Assembly (NCBI GenBank): GCA_963920635.1
Contig: OY987299.1
Span: 131,623,373 to 131,687,372, forward strand
DNA: 64,000 nt
Direction: 5' to 3'
Origin: Pseudeuparius sepicola
Lineage: Eukaryota; Arthropoda; Insecta; Coleoptera; Anthribidae
In this document: positions 1-10,025 of the stretch, piece by piece
How positions within the stretch are numbered: position 1 is the stretch's first letter
Layout of the letters: each line of letters starts with the position of its first letter
Made by a program: the position numbers and the translations under genes
The notes under the pieces: generated by a model
Databases searched by the model: none
What the model was told of the DNA's origin: nothing
The model's input: only the letters and a program-made list of their open reading frames with translations

Positions 1-778
1 GTGTGTGCTACCTGAAATAAAGTAACTTTTTTCAATAAACTTACGTATTTAAGGCTATACTTTTGAAGATACAGGGTCTAATACATTTAAGGAAGATACA
101 ATTAATGTTACGCTCTGTATCTTGAAAAGTAAAACCTTGAATATGGGTAAGTTTATTGGGAAAAGTTATTGTATTTAAAGTAAGAAACACATTTTTTCTG
201 CTTTGAGTGTTACTTATGGAGCGAAGTTTTAAGTTAATTTTTTAGAAGTACCCGAAATAATACGAAAAAATCAAATTTGCTATGAAACCATGACACATAT
301 GAAAAAATGCCAAGAGAACATGAATACATTTTATTGCTATACAAGGTGGTTCATTTTTTTTTTTCTAAAAACAATAATAGATACTAATTACCCACTTCTA
401 CGCCACTGGTCGTTCAAGGTGTTTGATATTAACAGGTTTTATGCTAACCTATTCCTTTATAACGTGTACCAAATATGACTTAAATATCTCAACTAGTTTG
501 GTAAATATTCAATAAATTCCACATATTTCTTACAACTTTAACACCCTGTAACTTTTTTTATAAAGGATATAGTTTATAGAAGAAAGTGCGGTTATCTTTT
601 TGTTTTCTATCACCTGTTGAAGTGTCGCAGGATAAAACTGAATCACCCTGTATAGCATTAACTGAAAAGGAAAGTATTTACCGTTCGTTGAACAAACAAT
701 ATCAATATCTACAATTATAGACGTCTCGTTACCGGTCCTTCATCTTTAAATCCCATTTTCAGTCAGTAGATGAGGACT
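1..778. other. AT-rich stretch, no gene recognised
   Basis: No recognisable coding sequence. The only ORFs are short and look random in AT-rich DNA. I see no clear repeat termini before the family 1 hAT remnant begins at about 779. Confidence 0.5.
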
Positions 779-1768
779 AACTTTAAATGAAATGGATAAA
801 TTAATTTCGTTCCTCTGCGCTAAATCTAAAACCATTAAAGAAGAAATCTTCGGCTTTTTCTTTTAAATATATCCACTACTTCATCTGCATGAATTTCTGT
901 TCCATAGTGAATGTTCATTAGAGCCAAACCATTAAGTCTGTTTTCACTTGTAGTGTTTCGTAAATAGTTTTTCAGTCTCCTTAGGCTCGAGAAAGACCTT
1001 TCTGGGGTAGCAGTGGATACAGGAATGGTAGCCAAGATTTGTAGTAATGTGTAAATATTAGGCTAAAGGTTTTTATCGCACATATCTAGGCATTCCAAAC
1101 TAGATTTCGGGGTAGGCAGTCTTCTTATCAGCATGCAAGGTAGCTGAAGCTTTGATAGCTAAATCCAAATTTGTTTCTTTATTAGAAACCCCTTGACCTT
1201 GACTACACCACTTTTTCCAGTAGTCCATACCTTTAAGTTTATCACCCTTCCTTTTTTTCCCCTCCATTTTTCGACAGTAATAATGATTCACGTATCCATC
1301 CTTAACAAGGTCATCGAATAACAGCGCACTAAAATTACTCACTGACACGGTACACTTAATTCTCTTCACTATTCGTTCACCACTTTTCACTTTTATTCGC
1401 TTCGAGTTCGCATGGAACAATACTGCCGTAAGCGCGGTCACGCGCCGCGGCGCCGCTTATATAGCAGCCCAGTAGCCGTCCAGAAACTTCCACGAACTTC
1501 CACAAAGTTCCGCTCATTTCGACCGAGGGGCGTGGCGAATAATCGAGAAACAACGCAAAGTGTCCCTACAATACAAAATAGTTCGGCTGCAACTGCGTCT
1601 GCCTCTCGTCAAAAGATGGCGCTAGGCGCAACTATTACTACATATATTCAAACGTAATAATAATTTAACTCTTCACTCCTCGTATTTTTTCGGTATAATA
1701 TTAGGTAATATTTTGCTTATTTCGGGGGGGTTTGAACCCCCGAAACCCCCCCCTTGGCTACGCCCGTG
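779..1768 (-). mobile_element. hAT family 1, copy 1, truncated at its 3' end
   Basis: The right terminus reads TTGGCTACGCCCGTG, the inverse of the family end CACGGGCGTAGCCA. On the minus strand the copy keeps the promoter side (TATATAAG at about 1456-1463), the small N-terminal ORF region (about 1100-1330) and a hATC dimerisation-domain fragment (835-1035) with the motifs STATPERSFSSLRRLKNYL and LNGLALMNIH. Compared with the copies at 19914 and 23905, the last ~150 bp, including the distal TIR and the G-tract, are missing to the left of 779, so no TSD can be checked. The expected right TSD would be CTTCAGTG at 1769-1776. The copy is non-autonomous because the transposase core is deleted. Confidence 0.9.
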
Positions 1769-1832
1769 CTTCAGTGGTATCGCCATGTTGCTAAACTGTC
1801 TTTTTAAAACACTTGTGACGTCATAGGTGCTT
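1769..1832. repeat. Short dispersed repeat shared with 37590-37651
   Basis: The segment beginning TGGTATCGCCATGTTGC and ending near GACGTCATAGGTGCT recurs at 37590-37651 with a few substitutions, in the same orientation. It is the target into which family 1 copy 1 inserted. Its class is unknown. Confidence 0.7.
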
Positions 1833-2154
1833 TCCCGCCAAATTCCGAAGAGAGTCTATTCGCTTCATAACGTCCTTCGTCTCGATAAAATTACGTCCGA
1901 AGAGGGTAAACGCCGATTTTTTCGTCCTTTGTACGGGAACGGGCCCGCGGCAGCTGTGCCATTGTCGAAAGTCCCCGGTCGCAGGACAGGTTTGTGCGGA
2001 ATTCCATAAATTATGGCGGCCGATATCAACACGTCCTCCCTACAAAAACGCCGAGACAATGGGCTGCCCCCGGCCCGTACCTGCGCAGGGCCTGGTGGCC
2101 CGGAAAGACGGGGTTCCGGTTTTGGCCGCGACCCGCGACCGGATCACGGTGATG
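1833..2154. other. GC-rich non-coding stretch
   Basis: Markedly richer in G+C and CpG than its surroundings, especially 1930-2160. Overlapping short ORFs on both strands are expected from such composition. No family is recognised. Confidence 0.4.
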
Positions 2155-2162
2155 GCCCGGAC

Positions 2163-4148
2163 TAGAGGCCCTGTATGACACGAAAAGTGACAGTTATTCG
2201 TTTTAACAGAGGTTGGACAACGATCGGATCTCTCTCTCTGGCGAGGGTCTTATTTTCCCTATGAAATTCATTTTGTGCAACAGACATATATTTTTTCGCT
2301 CTTTCTAACATTCCCCTAGCAGCACGATGTATCAAAATTGGATTTTAAGGTTAAGCTAACGACAGTTAACTGCCATAAGCGTAGGTAGATGAGGGCACAG
2401 GTTAAAATGTATAAAAATATAGATAAAGCCAATAAATAGGTAAATAGGTTAGGTAGTAGTATGTCATTTGCAAAGCTTCACTAATAATAATTATTGAAGT
2501 TTGAATGGAAAAGTGAAGAAACATATAATTTGTTCCAAGAAAACAGAAATTTTAGGATATCAGGATAAAAACATTTATTAAATTTTTGTAGGAGGGTGGT
2601 ATATGTAGATAGGTATGTACATAAATTAAACAAGGCTCTAGCATACCAACAATACCAACTAATCCAACTTTCGAATATTTCTTCAATAGGAATCATAGCT
2701 GCAATAATAATTATTATTCCGTTCATTTAAAAATAAAAAAGGTCTTTTAAATGGTTTTACTGTATGGTTTCGTTTCTTCAAACTCTCTTCTTATACCTAC
2801 CATCATAATTTTAAGACAATTAATACTGAAATTTGTACGGAACAAAAAGTTGGAAAGTTTGTTTTGGTAATATGAATCAACCAATAATAATAGGAATTAG
2901 GCTGAATAAAAAAATGAGTACCTAGGTATTTAATATCGATATAGTAGTATCTCATTCATTTTTTTTTGTAAAATAAAAGTTAATAACTTTTTAATGCAAG
3001 AGAGATCATCTACATTTCAATAAAGAAGACAACAGTATTTTTGTTTTCAAAGATATATTGTAAGTAAATAGGAAAAATCAAACTAGTACAAGTTCTCAGA
3101 CATTTATACATATTTATTAATGGTTCTTTCTTGCTAAAGTCACGTTCATCAAACGTTGCAGGAGATGATCCTTTCTTCAGCACAACCTGACACTTGACAC
3201 TCAAAATCCATGTCACAGAAGTGAACCTGTGAAAGTTAAAGAACTATAAATTTAAGCTACCTAAACATAATAAAACGCTGCCATCAAATGCTATTTTTTT
3301 ATCAGCAAGAAATTTGTAATGGAATGAGCTCACACATTTAACTGACTACACAAAAAGGGTTCTTTATATTCCCACCCGTGTTAACTTCTTTTTTGTCCGA
3401 TTTTGTTGGTCTTGGTGTAAAATAAAGCTCCTTCAAAACTTCCTCTCTCTAACACATATACTTACTTACATTTTTATTATTCCATGAAACGAAAAATGCC
3501 TATCCCGGTCCAGTAAATATACCTACCTAACAGGTTTTACCTCCTTGAAGGGCAAAAATTTTAATTTTATCTCTTTAACATTGGGAAATTTTCATAAGAA
3601 TTCTAATAGGGGGTTTGTAGAACCTTATGGACTTTTATTGAAAACAAATAGGTATTTACTAATATTTAATACGTATATTAATTTAGGTATCTTATGTTAT
3701 GTTGCTGATGCAGATTAAGAAAATTATTCTGCAGATTAAAATCACAGATCAAACAAAAAATAAAAAGGAACTGAAGATACTTATGTAATTAAATTCAATT
3801 AGGTACCTCGCAAATTTTCGTATCATTTCCAACTCTCATGTTAGGGTATTTCATTTGCACCATCGTGCTCGTTCTTCTGCGCTTTTTGGAAAGGGTGTTA
3901 TGAAAAATTCATCCTGCTCAGAATTCTTGCAGTTTCTTATTACACAAGATGTCACTTTTAAGTGTTAACATTCCTTTTTGCAAAAGAAAATGAGCACGCT
4001 CAATAATCTGTCGACAGTTCTGTTGACAAACTGGCACCCGCCAAGATAAGAATATAATAAAAACAATGTTACTAGATCTGCCAAAATCTGTTGTCCAACC
4101 TCTGTTAAAACGAATAACTGTCACTTTTCGTGTCATACAGGGCCTCTA
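2163..4148. mobile_element. Non-autonomous hAT-like element with 59-bp perfect TIRs
   Basis: The ends are TAGAGGCCCTGTATGACACG and its exact inverse. The two terminal inverted repeats are identical for about 59 bp (2163-2221 and 4090-4148). They are flanked by a perfect 8-bp duplication GCCCGGAC (2155-2162 and 4149-4156). An 8-bp TSD with a TAGAG start is the hAT signature. The 1.87-kb interior is AT-rich and I recognise no transposase in it. Identical TIRs and TSD suggest recent insertion. The interior could be captured host DNA. Confidence 0.85.
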
Positions 4149-4156
4149 GCCCGGAC

Positions 4157-4557
4157 CTGTCTAAACACTGGAATAGTGTATTTAATTACGAGTCTGGAAA
4201 TGAAGATTTTTCCGTGCGCGCGTGACAAATTCCCGTGTGAGGCGCAGCCGAACACGGGAAGTCATGCAAGCACGGAAAAATCTATTTCTGGACGTGTAAT
4301 GAACGATATTTTTTATTATACTTCTTTCTTAAAACATTTTATCGGCATATTATAATAAATTTAATTGACAAAAAATAAACAATGCAGACAATATAGTGTT
4401 TGGTATGTATGATGCGTTTCAATGGGTACTGTCAAATTATTTCAAAGGTGCTTTGTTGTAAATTAGTTATTGTCAGATAAGGCGAATACAACGTCAAAAA
4501 TATTACAGAAATTGTATCTAAATATTGAAACACTTACGAATTAAAATACAAAATAGG
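4157..4557. other. Intergenic, nothing recognised
   Basis: No ORF or repeat terminus that I can support. A short CpG-containing patch at about 4215-4275 contains GTGCGCGCG. Confidence 0.4.
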
Positions 4558-6683
4558 TACAGCGTGTCCCAAATAGTTTGTCCTACCCCCTGGATCTCAG
4601 GAACCGTAAGAGATACGAAACAAACTTGAATACAAAAGTTGTAAGGTTGGCAGTGGACGTGACCTCTCTTTTATTTTCACATATACAGGGCGATTCGTAT
4701 TTGCAGGACAAAAATAAAATAATTAGATTTTTACAATTGCATTAATCCTTTGGAATACTTGCATTCTCCATGAAATTTGCTACAGAACCGTTTTTTTGTT
4801 TTGTATTTTGGATGCAGCGTTGCCAAGATATCGAATTTTTCTTGGAATTTAGAGACTGCGTGGAGGTTATGGAAACTGAATGCTGTATCTTTATATTAAT
4901 AGATATCAAAGATATATTTCAGCCGAAGTTGACAGCACAACCCTGTGTGGTGTGGTATGTCGAAATTGGTTTTTGCATATACAGTGTGTTCATAACAGGC
5001 TCTCAAAATCGGATAATTTCAAACAGCAATAACTTTTTATTTTTTTCAAATGGAATGACCCATATTTCTATAGTTTGCTGAATGCCGGCGTCCAAGCCCT
5101 ACATTTGATGTAAATAACATTCTATACCAAAAACTACCCGTTTTCGAGATATTTAGTATTTAAGAAAATTTCTTTGCATTTTTCATTCAGGTGAGAAGGT
5201 TTTATCAAGCAAGCCATAACTACTTTTCCAGACAGTGGCAGAAATAATTGTCACTTTAGATAATACGGGAAATAAAATTCCTATGCCCGTATACAGTATG
5301 TCCATGGATAGACATCCCAAGAGGACAAATGGACCAAAAATTTCATTTTTCGACAAAAAGTCAGTCTTGATAAGTTTTTGCTTCTCGAAAAAATATGGTC
5401 TAAGAAGAGAATTTTCGATTTTTTTATACAGGGTGTCCAAAAAATACAAAAACATGAAATGCAATCAAGAATAAACTGCCTTTATTTTTAAAAATATCAA
5501 AAACTTTTACGTATAGAAAAGTTGTTTAGAATTGAAAGACGTGTCTGATTGTAACTTTTTAAGCAAATCGGACGACTTTGACTTAAATGGGTAAAAAAAT
5601 GACCCTCTGACACGTCTTTTAATTCTAAACAACTTTTCTAAATAAATATTTTTTATATTTTTAAAACAAAGGAATTTCACACTTGGAAATGAAAAAAAAT
5701 CGGAGTTGTTCGAAAAGTGACAATCGGACAACTTTTTAAGTAAATGTTTTTGATATTTAAAAAAAAGGCAGTTTATTCTTGATCGCACTTCATGTTTTTG
5801 TATTTTTTGGACACCCCGTATAAAAAAATCGAAAATTCTCTTCGTGGACCATATTTTTTCGAGAAGCAGAAACTTTTATCAAGAATGACTTTTTGGCGAA
5901 AAATGAAATTTTTGGTCCATTTGTCCTCTTGGGATGTCTATCCGTGGACTTACTGTATACGGGTATAGGAATTTTATTTCCCGTATTATCTAAAACGACA
6001 ATTATTTCTGCCACTGTCTGGAAAAATAGTTATGGCTTGCTTGATAAAACCTTCTCACCTGAATGAAAAATGCAAAGAAATTTTCTTGAATACTAAATAT
6101 CTCGAAAACGGGTAATTTTTGGTATAGAATGTTATTTACATAAAATGTGGGGCATGGACGCCGGCATCCAACAAACTATAGAAATATGGGTCATTCCATT
6201 TGAAAAAAATAAGTTATTGCTGTTTGAAATTATCCGATTTTGAGAGCCTGTTATAAACACACTGTATGTATATGCAAAAACAAATTTCGACATACCACAC
6301 CACACAGGGTTGTGCTGTCAACTTCGACTAAAATATATCTTTTATATCTATTAAAATAAAGATACAGCATTCAGTTTCCATAACCTCCAAAATTCCAAGA
6401 AAAATTCGATATCTTGGCAACGCTGCATCCAAAATACAAAACAAAAAAACGGTTCTGTAGCAAATTTCATGTAGAATGCAAACATTCCAAAGGATTAATG
6501 CAGTTGTCAAAATCTAAATATTTTATATTTGTCCTGCAAATACGAATCGCCCTGTATATGTGAAAATAAAAGAGAGGTCACGTCCACTGCCAGCCTTACA
6601 ACTTTTGTATTTAAGTTTTTTTCGTATCTCTTACGGTTCCTGAAATCCAGGGGGTAGGACAAACTATTTGGGACACGCTGTAC
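4558..6683. mobile_element. 2.1-kb palindromic (foldback) element A
   Basis: The termini are TACAGCGTGTCCCAAATAGT at 4558 and its inverse ending at 6683. TA at both ends fits a Tc1/mariner-type TA target. The arms (4558-5291 and 5958-6683) are inverted copies over their whole length with a few per cent divergence and a ~14-bp gap in the right arm near 6392. A second palindrome (5292-5957) occupies the exact axis. A single unpaired arm recurs at 34353-35089. No coding function: ORFs across the arms are shadows of the repeat. Confidence 0.9.
5292..5957. mobile_element. Inner palindromic element A2, at the axis of element A
   Basis: Begins TACAGTATGTCCATGGATAG and ends with its near-inverse CTATCCGTGGACTTACTGTA. 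The flanks on both sides are CCCGTA and TACGGG, so removing the insert leaves a perfect CCCGTATATACGGG centre. It is itself palindromic about position ~5624, with a further inner inverted repeat at 5510-5645. Its ends resemble those at 17895, 30904 and 50753 (TACAGTGTGTCC). Confidence 0.85.
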
Positions 6684-7189
6684 ATGTTAAATATCAGAGA
6701 GCATATAGAGTTTCTTAAATTTAGTTTACTTTGCTGTATATTTCTATTTTAAAGCCATATATTCGGTATTTTTATTCAGCGCACGGAAAGTTTTTCCATG
6801 CGCTGTTTCCGTGCGCTAGCCCGAAAAACCCCATCTTTAATTATTGCTAAAATAGATGAAAATAAGGTGTTTTCAAAGAAGTATAATAAAAATATTATTT
6901 CTAGGGGCATAACCGAAAAGGTTGGAGTTTTCCGTTTACTTTTAGTGATGTACAGTTGTCCAAACAGGTTGTTTGGGAATATCTCGTTTAATTAAAAATT
7001 TTGCTCGAAGCGGTGTATATCATCCCAAATTCTGATTTATTTTTGACAAGGTTGCTTATACAAGTCAATTTCGAATAAAAAGGAAACTCGCATTGTCTTC
7101 TGTCGAAGACGTAACTTAATTCTGAATAAGAAGGTTTTTTTGTAACTTGTTAAATATTTTTTGTTTTAATATTTTTTTCTCTCCATTTT
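6684..7189. other. Intergenic, nothing recognised
   Basis: No supported coding sequence. The stretch lies between foldback A and the Penelope relic and might include decayed upstream Penelope sequence, but I could not recognise motifs. Confidence 0.35.
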
Positions 7190-7690
7190 AATGTGTATAG
7201 GAAGTGAATTTTACCAGCAGCTATTTGTAATGGCTATGGGGTCTCCTTTGTTATCCATAAGCAATTTATTCCTGGAAAATTTTGAACAAAATGAGTTGTC
7301 TAATAGATATGTTCACCAACCATAATATGTTTGTTGGAGATATATAGATGTAGAAGATCTATTATTTATTATATGGGAACATGGAGTAGAACCTTCTATT
7401 AAATAGAGAATACTGATAATGATTTACCTTTCTTAGATGATTCTAAACTAGAATCAGATAGTATTATAAGAAAACTAGTGTCTATAGAAAACCAATACGT
7501 ACTAGTAGATATCTCCATTTAGAGTAATTAAAAGTAATTAAAAGTTTATATGAAAGGGCTAAAACGATTTCGTTCTAATAACACAAAATTTGAGGAAGAA
7601 ATTAAACATTTCAGATATGTTTTTAAGACGAACAGTTATCGTACTGAATTTGTTGAGTAAGTTTTTCAACAAAATAACAATGCTAATAGA
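7190..7690 (+). pseudogene. Penelope-like reverse transcriptase relic
   Basis: Conceptual translation from 7206 reads EFYQQLFVMAMGSPLLSISN, followed after a stop by RYIDVEDLLFIIWEHG and then LPFLDD. These correspond to the Penelope-like reverse transcriptase blocks (Q-x-MGSPLSP, the catalytic Y-x-DD region with I-W-x-H-G, and LPFLD). Further on, SLYERA and KFEEEIKHFRYVFKTNSY match the conserved region following the RT core in that family. At least three in-frame stops and one frameshift show it is dead. The catalytic YVDD has become YIDV, losing an aspartate. The N-terminal RT part and the GIY-YIG nuclease are not visible. Confidence 0.8.
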
Positions 7691-7797
7691 ATTAGAGAAA
7701 TGAATTGGTGGACAAACCAACAAATTTAATAAATTTAATTATTGCAAAAATACATTAAGATCGATAGTAGTTAAAATGAAACCATTTAAAGAGGAAT

Positions 7798-7927
7798 GAA
7801 GTTGAGGGCGTCATTGGTAGTCCCCACGCTTTGGCATCGTTCGTCGTGGGTTCGATTCCCACCACGGGAAACACCTGGGTGTTGTGTGTTTGTCTTTAGG
7901 TTTAAAAGTATACCTATATGTACAATA
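7798..7927 (+). repeat. tRNA-derived SINE-like head, interrupted by foldback B
   Basis: Contains a canonical RNA polymerase III B box, GGGTTCGATTCC, at about 7849-7861. An A-box-like stretch (GGGCGTCATTGGTAG) lies ~45 bp upstream, followed by CACCTGGGTGTTGTGTG. It does not fold convincingly as a functional tRNA. I think the element continues after foldback B at 9344-9425 (GGCAAGGAGATGG through CCTCGGATCTGAG). Confidence 0.5.
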
Positions 7928-9343
7928 TACATTGTCCTCCAAAAAGTTCGCAGCATAGGGGGGAAATTTTTAATTAACGCTTTATTTTAAAGTTTAATAT
8001 TTGGGTTACCTTTTGCTTGAAAAAAGATGGAAAATGGCCCAGTCCAACGTGGTCATGTGACTTTCTTTATCTGTCAAAAATGACATTTAAAAAAATATAT
8101 CGACAAAAATGGGTTTATTTGTTAAAATATCAAAAAGTTTTACTCGAAAAAGTTGTTTCATTTTCAATTTTACGTCAGTGTACCAAATTTAAACGCTCTA
8201 TTAAAAGATTTTGTTTTTTGTCAATTTTTAATATTTAATGAAATTTCTCAAAATTTTAAAAACTTGTAACTTCCTAAAAACTTTTTTATGTCACTAGCGT
8301 TATCATTATATTAACTTTTTATTACTAATTACCGATAAGAATAGGTATTTTTTAAAAGAAAATGATATTAACGCTTTAAAATTCTGTTATGTTTGCTGCA
8401 AAGTTAATGTACCGTTTAGCATTTAGGGCATACATTTAGTTACATTACGTTTTACAGTTCTAAATTGATGCCAAAATAATAATAAATTAAATTATCATCA
8501 AACTATTTTACACATCTTAGCAAAATTCTTGACTTTTATGGAACAAATAATTATTACCTTAAAGTTTAATTACACATTAATCGATATTAATGAGTAGGCC
8601 ATGGAAGGAATTGAGCAATTGTTTTTATTTGACAGTTTAATTATTAATACTCTTTAAACGGAGAATGGTAAAAGCAATTGCTTCAATTGTCTCCATGGCT
8701 TACTCATCAACATCGATTAATGTGAAATTAAACGTAAAGGGAATAATTATTTTGTTCCATAAAAGTCAAGAATTTTGCTTAGGTACTGATGATAATTTAA
8801 TTTATTATTGTTTTGGCATAAATTTAGAACTGGAAAACGTAATGTAAATAAATTTATACCCTAAATTCTAGATGGTACGTCAACTTTGCAGCAAACAACA
8901 GAATTTTAAAGCGTTAATATCATTTTCTTTAGAAAAATACCTATTCTTATCGGTAATTACTAATAAAAAGTTATAGAATGATGAAGCTAGTGATATGAAA
9001 AAGTTTTTACAAAGTTACAAGTTTTTAAAATTTTCAGAAATTTCATAAAAATATTAAAAATTGGCAAAAAACTAAATCTTTTATTAGAGCGTTCACTACG
9101 TACACTTACGTAAAATTAAAAAAGAAACAACTTTTTCAAGTAAAACTTTTTGATATTTTAACAAATGAGATATATATTTTTTTAAATGTCATTTTTGACA
9201 GATAACGAAAATCACATGACCACGTTTGAGTGGGTCATTTTTCATCTTTTTCAAGCAAAAGGTAACCCCAAAATTAAATTTCAAAATAAAACATTAATAA
9301 AAAATTTCCCCCCTATGCTGCGAACTTTTTGGAGGACACTGTA
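7928..9343. mobile_element. 1.4-kb palindromic element B
   Basis: The left end TACATTGTCCTCCAAAAAGT and the right end AGGACACTGTA are inverse, and the arms pair to an axis near 8635. Examples are CATGTGACTTTCTTTATCTG near 8054 and its inverse near 9210, and the AAAGTTAATGTACC region near 8400 with its inverse near 8880. Flanks are TA. A diverged single arm is found at 46985-47341. No convincing coding capacity. Confidence 0.85.
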
Positions 9344-9425
9344 TAGCTGGCAAGGAGATGGCTTCGAGCCAGACAACTCCTGTCAGCGTAAGAAGGAGGA
9401 TGGAATAAGCCTCGGATCTGAGTAA
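9344..9425 (+). repeat. Probable distal half of the SINE-like repeat
   Basis: Directly abuts the right end of foldback B and has a composition unlike the surroundings, with GTCAGCGTAAGAAGGAGGA and a GAT-rich tail. Joining it to 7798-7927 would give a ~210-bp element, a usual SINE length. This is inference from position only. Confidence 0.35.
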
Positions 9426-9837
9426 ACGATCTCCGTTATAAAGTCCAAAAAAAGGTACCTATGAAATTTAAAAAACTTGCATTTATAAAACTCCTTGGGA
9501 ATATGGAAATTCCTATGCTGGGGAGATTTGTAGGCCATTCACGTTCGTTTAAAATAACATAAAAAAATATCAGCCAAAATCAAATGTCAAAGTCAAAAAT
9601 ATGTGAACACTCTTTTAATAATAATCATAGAATTTTTGTGGGATAGGTCCCAACCAATTTTCAAATAAGAAGTAGGAAATAGGCGAAAAATTAAGCAATC
9701 GGCATTTAGGAAATATGGAAAACTGTGTTGCTGAATGTTCAGTGGAGTTCACTAAAATATTATTAGCATTTATTCAAAGAGAAGTTAATTATAGATAGAA
9801 CAATGTCAGACTGGTAGCTAGGTTATTGTTCTGTTGT

Positions 9838-10025
9838 CATGACATTTTGACTTGACATTTTCTTTAAGAAAGGAGGAAAAATTTTATTCTCCGAAAGCTC
9901 AGAAAACACAGTTGTTGAAGTTATTTTTTAGTTCGCCCTTTTAATGTTAGGTATATATTATGAATTTTCCTGTGCGGCGAAAAACCCAGTTAAAAGTTAA
10001 ATGGATCTGTTTGCGCTACTCAAAA
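9838..10025. repeat. Dispersed repeat R, copy 1
   Basis: Shares CCGAAAGCTCAGAAAACA, TTGTTGAAGTTATTTTTT, GGCGAAAAACCCA and AAATGGATCTGTTTGCGC in order with 22541-22757, same orientation. The GAAAGGAGGA stretch followed by TCCTCCGAAAG could form a small hairpin. The transposon class is not identified. Confidence 0.7.

Noticed and set aside
1412..1657. ORF beginning MEQYCRKRGHAPRRRLY, repeated at 20036, 24673 and 52809
   Set aside because: It is antisense to the promoter and 5' region of hAT family 1. Its conservation reflects copy identity, not coding, and the frame crosses the TATA box.
7798..7875. Functional tRNA gene suggested by GGGTTCGATTCCC
   Set aside because: No convincing acceptor stem or anticodon arm pairing. 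A SINE head is the better explanation.
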